Of a stretch of DNA of 12,918 nucleotides, positions 7,051-12,918 are shown piece by piece (within the stretch, counting starts at the first letter, position 1; each line of letters begins with the position of its first letter). The stretch is from a bacterium (lineage in GTDB: Bacteria > Latescibacterota > UBA2968 > GCA-2709665): NCBI GenBank assembly GCA_027619145.1, contig JAQCGA010000051.1:1-12918 (forward strand), in the 5' to 3' direction. The translations under genes were made by a program, and so were the position numbers. Under the pieces are notes generated by a model. It saw only the letters and a list, made by a program, of their open reading frames with translations. It did not search any database and was not told where the DNA came from.

Positions 7051-7092
7051 TTGTTGGCTCCTTGTTATCGCCGTATCTTTAAATAAATACGG
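7051..7092 (+). promoter_or_regulatory. Putative promoter with overlapping palindromic operator for the toxin-antitoxin pair
   Basis: -35-like TTGTTG (7051-7056), 17 bases, -10-like TATCTT (7074-7079). The inverted repeat CCGTAT (7071-7076) / ATACGG (7087-7092) overlaps the -10 and the expected start site, a good position for autorepression by the antitoxin. A half-site-like direct repeat, TGCGCATA/TGTGCATA with an 11-bp period, lies further upstream near 6998-7016. The promoter match is modest. Confidence 0.4.
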
Positions 7093-7144
7093 TTGAAAGT
7101 GAATGATCTATTTTGAAAAGGTCATCCTTATCTGCGAGGTCTTT

Positions 7145-7372
7145 ATGAGGTATCAGGATATCATTACAATTGAGCCAGGAAAGCGTAATGGCAAACCGTG
7201 TATACGCGGTCTGAGGATGACTGTTTCTGATGTGTTGGAGTATTTGGCTTCCGGCATGTCGCATGAAGAAATTTTAAAAGATTTCCCCGATTTAACAGAG
7301 GAAGATATTCGTGCCTGTTTGGCATTCGCAGCAGATAGAGAACGGAAATTTATGTCGGTGCCCATTTCATGA
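7145..7372 (+). CDS. DUF433 family antitoxin
   Basis: A 75-residue DUF433 protein, the usual DNA-binding antitoxin partner of DUF5615/PIN-like toxins. It shows the family signature: a short beta start ITIEPGKRNGKPCIRG followed by LRMTVSDVLEYLASGMS (helix-turn-helix-like), EEILKDFPDLTEEDIRACL, and a short tail rich in charged residues. I use the ATG at 7145 rather than 7103 because GCGAGG lies 5-6 bases upstream and the family starts at this point; the 14 extra residues of the longer frame are not family-like. Its stop overlaps the start of the toxin gene (ATGA), which indicates translational coupling. The gene is AT-richer than the flanking chromosomal genes, which suggests acquisition by transfer. 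It probably represses its own promoter through the palindrome at 7071-7092. Confidence 0.88.
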   Translation: MRYQDIITIEPGKRNGKPCIRGLRMTVSDVLEYLASGMSHEEILKDFPDLTEEDIRACLAFAADRERKFMSVPIS

Positions 7373-7701
7373 AGATTCTTTTTGATCAGAATCTTTCAAA
7401 CCGATTGGTTTCACTTTTGTTGGATCTCTATCCTGGATCGTGCCATGTTCGTGATGTGGGAATGAAAGAGGCTGATGATGAAAGTATTTGGGAGTATGCG
7501 AAAGAGGAGAACTTTGTCATTGTCTCGAAAGATAGTGATTTTCATCAAAGAAGCTTTGTAAGAGGACATCCGCCTAAGGTAATTTGGCTGCGTATGGGAA
7601 ACTGTTCAACGGATAAGATCGTCACATTGTTACGGGTGCATGTCAATGATATTGAAGTTTTTCATAGTGATTCAGAAACATCGTTTTTGGCCCTGGGTTA
7701 A
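7369..7701 (+). CDS. DUF5615 (PIN-like) toxin
   Basis: A 110-residue protein of the DUF5615 PIN-like family, predicted metal-dependent ribonuclease toxin of the DUF433 antitoxin encoded just upstream. Acidic residues placed as expected are Asp6 in ILFDQNLS (3-10), Asp37/Glu38 in EADDESIWEYA (34-44), and Asp55/Asp57 in VSKDSDF (52-58). HPPKVIWLRMGNCS (67-80) is the typical final strand. Length is full for the family and all acidic positions are kept, so it looks functional. The start overlaps the antitoxin stop by 4 bases. The pair lies directly downstream of ssrA and between the two copies of a ~110-bp intergenic repeat. The RNA target is not inferable from sequence. Confidence 0.87.
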   Translation: MKILFDQNLSNRLVSLLLDLYPGSCHVRDVGMKEADDESIWEYAKEENFVIVSKDSDFHQRSFVRGHPPKVIWLRMGNCSTDKIVTLLRVHVNDIEVFHSDSETSFLALG

Positions 7702-7741
7702 AATTTAGAGGCTCTTTAACGCCCGTTTCCCTCGGCCCTTA

Positions 7742-7851
7742 AGAAGGGTCACGAAGCCGCTCGGTCACACCATGCTCGGGAACGGCAGAGTTAGAAACAT
7801 TGTAATAGATTGATCGCAACTTCCAGAAGGATTGGGGTTGCGCTTTTTTTT
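7742..7851 (+). repeat. ~110-bp intergenic repeat, copy B
   Basis: The partner of copy A (6868-6978), in the same orientation, 40 bases after the toxin stop. It contains the second terminator. The rest of 7702-7978 holds only a weak promoter-like pair, TTGGAG (7882) and TATTTC (7905), ahead of the exported-protein gene. Confidence 0.7.
7815..7851 (+). terminator. Rho-independent terminator after the toxin-antitoxin pair
   Basis: Stem CGCAACTTC (7815-7823) with GGGGTTGCG (7834-7842), 9 bp with two G-T pairs, a 10-base loop, then eight Ts from 7844. It is the same structure as the terminator at 6941-6977. Confidence 0.78.
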
Positions 7852-7978
7852 GAGTCCTGGTGGAAGGCTTTGAGACCGTATTTGGAGCGTGAAAATAGGC
7901 CGTGTATTTCGGTGGGGAACGCCTTATATTCGGGAAGAATCTACACTTTTTCCGTTTTTCCAAACATGTGAAAGTCCT

Positions 7979-10561
7979 ATGCTGAGTAGACGTCAGTTTC
8001 TTAAGGTTGCAGGTACTGCTGCGGTTTCTGTTCCTCTGTTGGCCAGAACGTTGCAGGCAGAGGAGATCCCAAAGCTCCGGGCTGTGCCGCTGGAAGGTGT
8101 TCATGCCTATTCGGATAAGCAGAGTGTTGCAGGCGGCGAATCTATAGGGTTTTACGTGTCTGCAAGTGTGGCGTACGAGTTTTCCATTGTGCGGTTGGGG
8201 CACAATGCGGATGGACCGGATGAAGATGAGGTGATTCATCAGGAGCAGGCACCGGCCAATCCGCAGCCGATCTATCCCGGATCTTTTGTGCATGTTGAAA
8301 AAGGAATAGATGTCTCGCTGTCAGAATTTACTCTGTCGTGCTGGGTGCGTCCGTACACAACGGAGACGGTTGCGGGCTTGATGGGATTCGGTGGTTTTGG
8401 TTTGTACGTGGAGCCCACGGGACGTCTGTCGTTTTATCTAAATGACGGAGCCAGACGCATTGCACATACGACAGATCAGAATACGATTGTGTCTCAGGTA
8501 TGGCAGCATGTTGTTGCTACGTGGGATGGTGAAGAGAAGAAGATCTGGGTGAACGGAGAGCTGGTTGCATCCTGGCCAGCTACCGGGACAGTGCAACCGG
8601 ATGCTTCTGCGTTGCGGATTGGGGCCTACGGAGAAGGGGCGGTGGATTCTTTTTTGGATGGGGATCTGGCGCGGCCTACTGTTTACAATGCTGCGCTTTC
8701 GGCGGAACAGATTCGGGAGGGCTTTCTGGACCGGGGTAAGACTGCTCCGTATGGTCCAACGGTTCTGGCACACTGGCCTTTTGATGAGGAACGGGGAGAC
8801 CAGGTGTGGGATACAAGTGGCAACGGGTATCACGGACGGATTGTGAACCACGCGACCTGGATGGTGGGTGGGCCGAGTTTTGAAACACATCCGGGGCGTT
8901 TCGAACCGTATAATCCGTTTGTCGATCCTACCCGGGGCCATGCCGTTCGTTTTTCGAGGGATGATCTGTACGATTGTGGATGGCAGAAAACACATCCGTT
9001 CAGCTTTCCGCCAGATGCGGTTCCAGGGATGTACGCAGCCCGTTTGCGTTTTCGCTGGAACGGTCTTCAGGCGGTTGTTCACGTTCCTTTTGTGGTGAGA
9101 CCCTCGGCTACAATGCTCCGGGCACACCTTGCGGTGCTTGTGGCAACCAATACCTGGTGGGCGTACAATGACGCGCTTTTCCACGTTCCTGTTCCGGAGG
9201 GAACGCATACAAATCGGGAACTGGTTTCATTTCGAGATACGCCTGCGTTTTCGTTTTATGAGAAGCATCGAGAAGGCCAGGGAAGTTATCAGGTGGGGCT
9301 TCGGGTGCCGAACCCGTCTGCAGATCCGTACCTGACGTACCTTTCTGAGGAATACAGCCACCTGCTTCGGGCAGAACGCTATTTCCACATCTGGCTGGAG
9401 GAGGAGGGCATTCCGTATGATTTGATTACGGATGCAGATTTGCACCGGAATCCGGAATTGCTTACAGGGTACGATGCACTGGCCATTGTGGGGCATAACG
9501 AGTACTGGTCGGACAGGATGTACGATGGGGTGGGGAAGTACCTGGCGCGGGGTGGGAATGTGGTGAATCTGTCTGGGAATACGATGTTCTGGCGGGTGAG
9601 TTTTAACGATAGCCAGACGGTGATGGAGTGCCACAAGATAGATACGAATGGAAATCAGGTTCGGATTGACCGACGGGGAGAATCCTGGCATAGCCACGAT
9701 GGGAAGCGCGGCGGGTTAATGCGCGATGTGGGCAGACCCTGCTGGAAACTTTTGGGGATGGATACGATGGGATGGATTTTGGCATCGAACCCGAGCACGT
9801 TTACGGTTCCTGAGATTCAGCAGGCGACGCATTTTCTTTTTGAAGGCCCCCGGAAGATTCAAGTTGAGAATGGGCAGGCGATTGGATATGCACGCGATGC
9901 GGCGTTTCCCCGATTGATGGGTCACGAAGTAGATGCGCCGCTGGAACAGTTGTTGCAGGTGCAAACGCTGTCCACGCCCGAAGGCGCTGAACGTCCGGTG
10001 CCTCCGGAAGGGATTGTTGTGCTTGCGGGCGACCGGAGCTGGCCTGCTGTGCATGACTATTTTATGCGGGTGTCCGGGGTCAGAAATACAGGTGGTGCAA
10101 TTGTGTACTGGGAGCGTCCGGAAGGTGGGAAAGTGTTCAATACGGGGTCGATTGCAACGGCGTGGACGATGTCTGTAGATCCGGACCTCGCGGCGCTTGT
10201 GTACAATGCGCTGTATCACTTTGGGATCCGGAAAGAGGTTCGGAGGCCACGCTCAGTTCCCGCCGGGCCTGCGGATTTTGACGAGGACGGCGCGGTTACG
10301 CTGGCGGATTTTTTCGCATTTGCCGCCCATTACGGGACGCGTTTGGGAGAGGTAAATTTTGATGTGCGGTACGATCTGGACGGAGATGGACAGATTTCGT
10401 TTTCGGATTTTCGGGCGTTTGTTCGGTACTATATGGCGCATCAATCTTCTGCGAGACTGGATGATCTCGGAGCATCCACAGAGGAATTGCTTGCATCTGT
10501 ACCAGAACTTCGGACGGCGGCTTTTGGGCATCCTGGACTGGCGGCGGATTTGAAAGGGTAG
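7979..10561 (+). CDS. Tat-exported LamG / N,N-dimethylformamidase-beta-like / dockerin protein
   Basis: An 860-residue secreted protein. Residues 1-27 are a Tat signal (SRRQFLK at 3-9, a hydrophobic stretch, then AEE). Residues about 40-75 resemble the N-terminal strand region of dimethylformamidase beta subunits. About 105-255 is a LamG/concanavalin-type jellyroll (FTLSCWVRP, WQHVVATWDG, WVNGELV). About 380-750 is the DMFase-beta C-terminal-like domain, with VLVATNTWWAYND, GIPYDLITDADLH and GHNEYWS (505-511). Near the end are two EF-hand/dockerin loops, DFDEDGAVTLADF (from 766) and DLDGDGQISFSDF (from 799). DMFase itself uses a two-Tyr, one-carboxylate iron site; whether this protein keeps it is unresolved. 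No alpha subunit is present. The start at 7979 was chosen for the Tat motif; a longer frame from 7889 adds 30 unlike residues, and the Shine-Dalgarno site is weak. The substrate is unknown. Confidence 0.87.
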   Translation: MLSRRQFLKVAGTAAVSVPLLARTLQAEEIPKLRAVPLEGVHAYSDKQSVAGGESIGFYVSASVAYEFSIVRLGHNADGPDEDEVIHQEQAPANPQPIYPGSFVHVEKGIDVSLSEFTLSCWVRPYTTETVAGLMGFGGFGLYVEPTGRLSFYLNDGARRIAHTTDQNTIVSQVWQHVVATWDGEEKKIWVNGELVASWPATGTVQPDASALRIGAYGEGAVDSFLDGDLARPTVYNAALSAEQIREGFLDRGKTAPYGPTVLAHWPFDEERGDQVWDTSGNGYHGRIVNHATWMVGGPSFETHPGRFEPYNPFVDPTRGHAVRFSRDDLYDCGWQKTHPFSFPPDAVPGMYAARLRFRWNGLQAVVHVPFVVRPSATMLRAHLAVLVATNTWWAYNDALFHVPVPEGTHTNRELVSFRDTPAFSFYEKHREGQGSYQVGLRVPNPSADPYLTYLSEEYSHLLRAERYFHIWLEEEGIPYDLITDADLHRNPELLTGYDALAIVGHNEYWSDRMYDGVGKYLARGGNVVNLSGNTMFWRVSFNDSQTVMECHKIDTNGNQVRIDRRGESWHSHDGKRGGLMRDVGRPCWKLLGMDTMGWILASNPSTFTVPEIQQATHFLFEGPRKIQVENGQAIGYARDAAFPRLMGHEVDAPLEQLLQVQTLSTPEGAERPVPPEGIVVLAGDRSWPAVHDYFMRVSGVRNTGGAIVYWERPEGGKVFNTGSIATAWTMSVDPDLAALVYNALYHFGIRKEVRRPRSVPAGPADFDEDGAVTLADFFAFAAHYGTRLGEVNFDVRYDLDGDGQISFSDFRAFVRYYMAHQSSARLDDLGASTEELLASVPELRTAAFGHPGLAADLKG

Positions 10562-10580
10562 GCCCGGAGTTTCTAGCCGG

Positions 10581-10953
10581 CTATGCATCAAACCGTTTCG
10601 CCAGTCCTTCTTCAAGCAGAACGCGGTTGAGGAAGATGCCGTGTTCGCGGACAATTTCCGAATTATTTTCTCCGGGAAGGTAGAAGAGTTCGGCCAGGTA
10701 GCGGTTGTATTTGTCGGGTTTGCTGGTAGAGAGGACAACGAAGGGGAGGCCGTCCAGGGCCTGCCGGAAGAAGTTGTACGCTTCCTGTTTTATGCGCCGG
10801 AAGGTGCTCGTGTAAGAGGCGGCCCACCTGCCAGTACGTGCGCACCTTTTCCCGCTCAATAGCCTGACGCGCACGTTCTTTTCCGGCCTGGAGGATTCGG
10901 ATGACTTCTGCTTTGAGGGCGGGGTAGGGGGTCTGGACAGGGAGGGTGGACAT
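10581..10953 (-). pseudogene. Broken DUF1016-N / staphylococcal-nuclease-like fusion remnant
   Basis: From ATG 10953 (AGGAGG about 4 bases upstream) the frame encodes a typical DUF1016/YhcG N-terminal helical segment, ending ERARQAIEREKVRTYWQVG then RLLHEHLPAHK. Near 10785-10795 the homology jumps to another frame, which encodes the end of an SNase/thermonuclease-like domain: QEAYNFFRQALDGLPFVV, DKYNRYLAELFYLPGE, HGIFLNRVLLEEGLAKRF, stop TAG at 10581-10583. The original frame continues as unlike sequence (GSVQLLPAGPG). Two domains that normally have a long stretch between them are therefore joined out of frame, consistent with an internal deletion. I infer a pseudogene. Whether the parent was one fused protein or two genes is not decided by this window. 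It converges on the exported-protein gene with only 19 bases between. Confidence 0.75.
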
Positions 10954-10996
10954 GGGGCCTCCTGTTCAAAGGTCGAATTATCTGAAACGTGATGGT

Positions 10997-11024
10997 TTGT
11001 CTTTCTTTGAAGATTCCTTATATT
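10997..11024 (+). promoter_or_regulatory. Possible promoter ahead of the PIN remnant/antitoxin pair
   Basis: TTGTCT (10997-11002), 16 bases, TATATT (11019-11024). It sits in the short AT-rich gap between the broken nuclease gene and the truncated toxin gene and reads toward the latter. The match is moderate. Confidence 0.35.
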
Positions 11025-11072
11025 TTCGGAAAGAATATCCAATACCCAGTTTACTCGACCATTTGATAAATA

Positions 11073-11279
11073 TTGTCCGATGCGCTGCTGCCGGATGGAG
11101 CGCAGGATGATGCGTTGCATGTTGCCGTGGCGAGTGTGCATGAAATGGATTTTTTGCTGACCTGGAATTGTAGACACCTTGCCTATGCGCATTTGTTGCC
11201 CAGGTTGAGAACGGTTATTGAAGCAGAAGGGTTCCGTTTCCCGCAGGTTTGCACACCTGAAGAATTGATAGGAGAATAA
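11073..11279 (+). pseudogene. C-terminal remnant of a VapC-type PIN-domain toxin
   Basis: The 68 residues are the last part of a VapC-family PIN protein: QDDALHVAVASVHEMDFLLT followed by WNCRHLA, and a family-typical end CTPEELIGE. Full-length relatives are about 150-160 residues and begin with the first catalytic Asp on the leading strand; here an in-frame stop (TAA 11067-11069) directly precedes the segment. No PIN N-terminus is visible in any frame of 10960-11072. Only a TTG (11073) could serve as start, without a Shine-Dalgarno site. The remnant keeps the DD and D-FLLTWN region but lacks the N-terminal catalytic half, so nuclease activity is unlikely. It ends one base before the start of the partner gene, as in intact operons of this type. 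Confidence 0.75.
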
Positions 11280-11280
11280 A

Positions 11281-11466
11281 ATGTCTATTCAGTCCGAGAC
11301 GCAAACCAGAGATGAGATTATGGAAGAATTGTGGTTGATCAAAGATACGCTGGCTGCGTCTTCTCAAAAAGATCTGGAGAAATTGGTCTGGAAGATGAAA
11401 GCGATTGCGGCCGAACAAAAAGGTCTGGGGCCGGAGGTTTGTCTGTCGAAGAGACATTCTCGATAA
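11281..11466 (+). CDS. Small antitoxin-like partner of the truncated VapC toxin
   Basis: A 61-residue charged protein, RDEIMEELWLIKDTLAASSQ then a lysine/glutamate-rich helix and a basic tail SKRHSR. It resembles, from memory, the short helical proteins encoded just after VapC-family PIN toxins of this subtype, which start with an EE(V/L)-(R/W)-x-(I/V)-(R/K)-(D/E) helix. AGGAGA (11271-11276) provides a clear ribosome binding site, and a stem-loop terminator follows. The gene appears whole although its toxin partner is truncated, so it may be an orphan antitoxin. The antitoxin role is inferred from gene order and from the general look of the protein. Confidence 0.65.
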   Translation: MSIQSETQTRDEIMEELWLIKDTLAASSQKDLEKLVWKMKAIAAEQKGLGPEVCLSKRHSR

Positions 11467-11510
11467 GAAGGTTCTACGATTGTGTAAAACCAATCCCATT
11501 TCTTTGCTGA

Positions 11511-11546
11511 AGCCCACGATAACCGGCGAACCGTGGGCTTTTTTTA
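11511..11546 (+). terminator. Rho-independent terminator after the small antitoxin gene
   Basis: Stem AGCCCACG (11511-11518) with CGTGGGCT (11532-11539), perfect 8 bp, a 13-base loop, then a T-rich run from 11539. It reads on the plus strand only; there is no T-tract for the convergent HNH gene, which ends at 11639. The remaining bases 11547-11638 show nothing recognisable. Confidence 0.85.
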
Positions 11547-11638
11547 TTTTATCATTTCATAGAGTCGGCGTTCGGCTATTTCTGTGTCTTCTGCCAGCCT
11601 GGGGAGGACCCCTTCGCAGGCATCGGAAGCTCCGGATA

Positions 11639-12718
11639 TCAATTCTCGTTCAGCGGTGCAAGGTCCAGCGCGTTATCCAGAATGGGTTTCCACGATGCTG
11701 ATAGTTTTCTCAGGATTTTCCCGCGGACCCAGACTTGAGCTTGCGCCTTGTGGACATTTTCATAGCACCACCGTGTGATCTGGAACGAGTTCGTGAGGCT
11801 GTATGGAAAGCCAAGCGTTTCAAACCCCCTCACAAGTGTTGCATGGTGGTCCAGGCAAAAGGACGACCATTTTTCAAGATGCTCTTCGGCGGCGATGTGA
11901 TCGGACTTGCTTTGATTTGCAGATGGGGAAGCAAGCACAAAGTTGTGGCCTATATCCATGGGATACCGGGACCAGGGGATAAAGTGATCAACTTCTGCAT
12001 TTGTTGGCAGCGGCCGATTTGTATAAAAACAGCGCCCATCCTGAAGTTCGTATAACAGGTCACGTAGTGGTGTGAGGTGAGACCGCCGGGAACCGAAGAG
12101 GAACTCCTTCAGGTCGATCTGTTCACCGATTATGTCGGTGTTGTATTTTCTAATGTAGGCTATCCATGATTGCTGGACCATTGAGGTAATGAATCCGTAG
12201 AAGGTGCGAAAGCAGTAGGCGATGCCGGGGTTGAGCGCGATGTTTCGGACGTGATATTCGTCGATGTTTTCGTAAAGAAAGTTTAGCGTTTCGTCTCCAA
12301 CTCGCTGTAATTTCCACAGCGGCATTTTACGAATTGTTGCGTCGATGTCACTTATTAGGCTGGGTTCCTGTGCAGGACCTATTCTGCGGCCAGCATAGGT
12401 CGCGGAAGCTTCTGCGATACGGTTGATAATTGCGGCCTGACTGCCTGTGTTTTGCATGAGGATTTGCGACTGTGTTCCTGGAAAAGGATGTGTTTGTCGT
12501 TCGTACAGGTTGAAAAATTGTTCAGCCAAATTTTTCGTAGAAAGTACAAGTGGTGCGCCGGTGTCGTCGCCTTTCAGGATGGACAGGTCGGCCAGGGCGT
12601 GTAGGAGGGCAAACTTGTAGGTAGCAACGAAGCCTCCCTCCGAGAGAATACGCTGGATATTCTGCAGAAACTTGAGTTGTTGAGACGGCGAGGGAGGTTT
12701 ATAGGACTGGGATACCAT
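11639..12718 (-). CDS. HNH endonuclease (defence/restriction-type)
   Basis: A 359-residue protein. Residues 1-200 form an all-helical region (ILSEGGFVATYKFALLHALA at 24-43; MPLWKLQRVGDETLNFLYE at 132-150) that may bind DNA or a partner. Residues about 220-275 form a beta-beta-alpha-metal HNH nuclease: LQDGRCFYTNRPL (225-237), VDHFIPWSRYP (243-253, with the Asp-His pair 244-245), GHNFVLA (257-263, Asn259), and NQSKSDH (268-274). All key positions are present, so it looks active. Only one Cys (230) lies near the motif, so a structural zinc-finger variant is not supported. The start ATG 12716-12718 overlaps the stop of the upstream MazG-like gene by one base (TAATG), so the two are translationally coupled. 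From the helical N-terminus and the partner I infer a defence role; the target is unknown. Confidence 0.85.
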   Translation of the reverse strand: MVSQSYKPPSPSQQLKFLQNIQRILSEGGFVATYKFALLHALADLSILKGDDTGAPLVLSTKNLAEQFFNLYERQTHPFPGTQSQILMQNTGSQAAIINRIAEASATYAGRRIGPAQEPSLISDIDATIRKMPLWKLQRVGDETLNFLYENIDEYHVRNIALNPGIAYCFRTFYGFITSMVQQSWIAYIRKYNTDIIGEQIDLKEFLFGSRRSHLTPLRDLLYELQDGRCFYTNRPLPTNAEVDHFIPWSRYPMDIGHNFVLASPSANQSKSDHIAAEEHLEKWSSFCLDHHATLVRGFETLGFPYSLTNSFQITRWCYENVHKAQAQVWVRGKILRKLSASWKPILDNALDLAPLNEN

Positions 12719-12918
12719 TAATCAACCCATTCCAGGAAAATTCTGTCTTTAAATGTCCCTCGGTCCAATGCCTTCTGCTTTCTGATGTCTTCTACCTTAG
12801 CTATGTCTGCGGTCAAGATTTCTGCGAGCGCATTGATGATTTCAAGGATATCGGCGAGTTCTTCCAGATTTGGCTGTTCCGTAAATTCTTTAACTTCTTC
12901 GTGAAGTTTTTTGGTGAG
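12718..12918 (-). CDS. MazG-like nucleotide pyrophosphohydrolase (C-terminal 66 residues; runs off window)
   Basis: Reading the minus strand from base 12918, an uninterrupted frame of 66 codons ends at TAA 12720-12718. It contains LHEEVKEF, then LEELADILEIINALAE, then KQKALDRGTFKDRIFLEWVD. The EExxE...ExxAD pattern, followed by a K-A-x-x-R-G-x-F-x-x-R-I-x-L end, is that of the all-alpha MazG/phosphoribosyl-ATP-pyrophosphohydrolase-like family, which cleaves nucleoside triphosphates to monophosphate and pyrophosphate at a Mg site formed by these acidic residues. Small members of about 100 residues are frequent beside nuclease and helicase genes in defence islands. The start codon lies outside the window. 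It is coupled to the HNH gene through TAATG, so both are likely in one operon continuing to the right. Confidence 0.8.
   Translation of the reverse strand, partial: LTKKLHEEVKEFTEQPNLEELADILEIINALAEILTADIAKVEDIRKQKALDRGTFKDRIFLEWVD

Noticed and set aside
6816..7851. att-flanked genomic island at ssrA with integrase
   Set aside because: No integrase gene and no duplicate of the tmRNA 3' end were found. The flanking repeats are intergenic elements that start after the gene end.
10581..11192. Continuous 203-codon minus-strand frame over the broken nuclease gene
   Set aside because: Only its last ~70 residues are SNase-like. The upstream part is the wrong frame for the DUF1016 segment and runs antisense over the PIN remnant, so it is not a real protein.
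1..12918. CRISPR array
   Set aside because: I saw no regularly spaced identical repeats with unique spacers. The repeats present are short, diverged or tandem.

Overview
This is a GC-rich bacterial chromosome segment. It comes from an organism I cannot name with confidence. A two-part bacterial tmRNA gene, good sigma70-type promoters (TTGACA-N17-TATATT) and Shine-Dalgarno sites identify it as bacterial. The gene set recalls uncultivated candidate phyla such as Poribacteria or Latescibacterota: a DUF6785-like membrane protein, a LamG/dimethylformamidase-like/dockerin protein, a DUF1016-nuclease remnant and PIN toxin modules. That placement is inference only. G exceeds C on the + strand almost throughout, whichever strand is coding, so minus-strand genes use C-ending codons and plus-strand genes use G-ending ones. 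This produces very long antisense open frames that are not genes.

Left third (1-5072, minus strand): the 5' part of a class III (glutamate-1-semialdehyde aminomutase-like) aminotransferase, a 664-residue multi-pass membrane protein with its own near-consensus promoter, and a 719-residue protein of unknown function that resembles alpha/alpha-toroid glycan-active enzymes. Short intergenic repeats (CAATTGA block, CACGAAG block, a double-hairpin element) lie between these genes.

Centre (5073-7701): a divergent promoter region drives a DRE-TIM aldolase-family gene on the + strand. It is followed by ssrA (tmRNA) with a clear promoter, encoded CCA and a tag ending ANDNSYAMAA. Downstream of ssrA lies an AT-richer insert with a DUF433/DUF5615 toxin-antitoxin pair (4-bp overlap). 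Two diverged copies of a ~110-bp intergenic element bracket it, each ending in a nearly identical rho-independent terminator.

Right (7979-12918): a Tat-exported LamG/DMFase-like/dockerin protein comes first. A scrapyard of partial accessory genes follows: an out-of-frame DUF1016-N/SNase fusion remnant, the C-terminal end of a VapC-type PIN toxin, and an apparently intact small partner antitoxin with a good terminator. At the edge, a minus-strand HNH endonuclease gene is translationally coupled (TAATG) to an upstream MazG-like nucleotide pyrophosphohydrolase gene that runs off the window. This last pair is the best candidate for a poorly described system, possibly defence-related.
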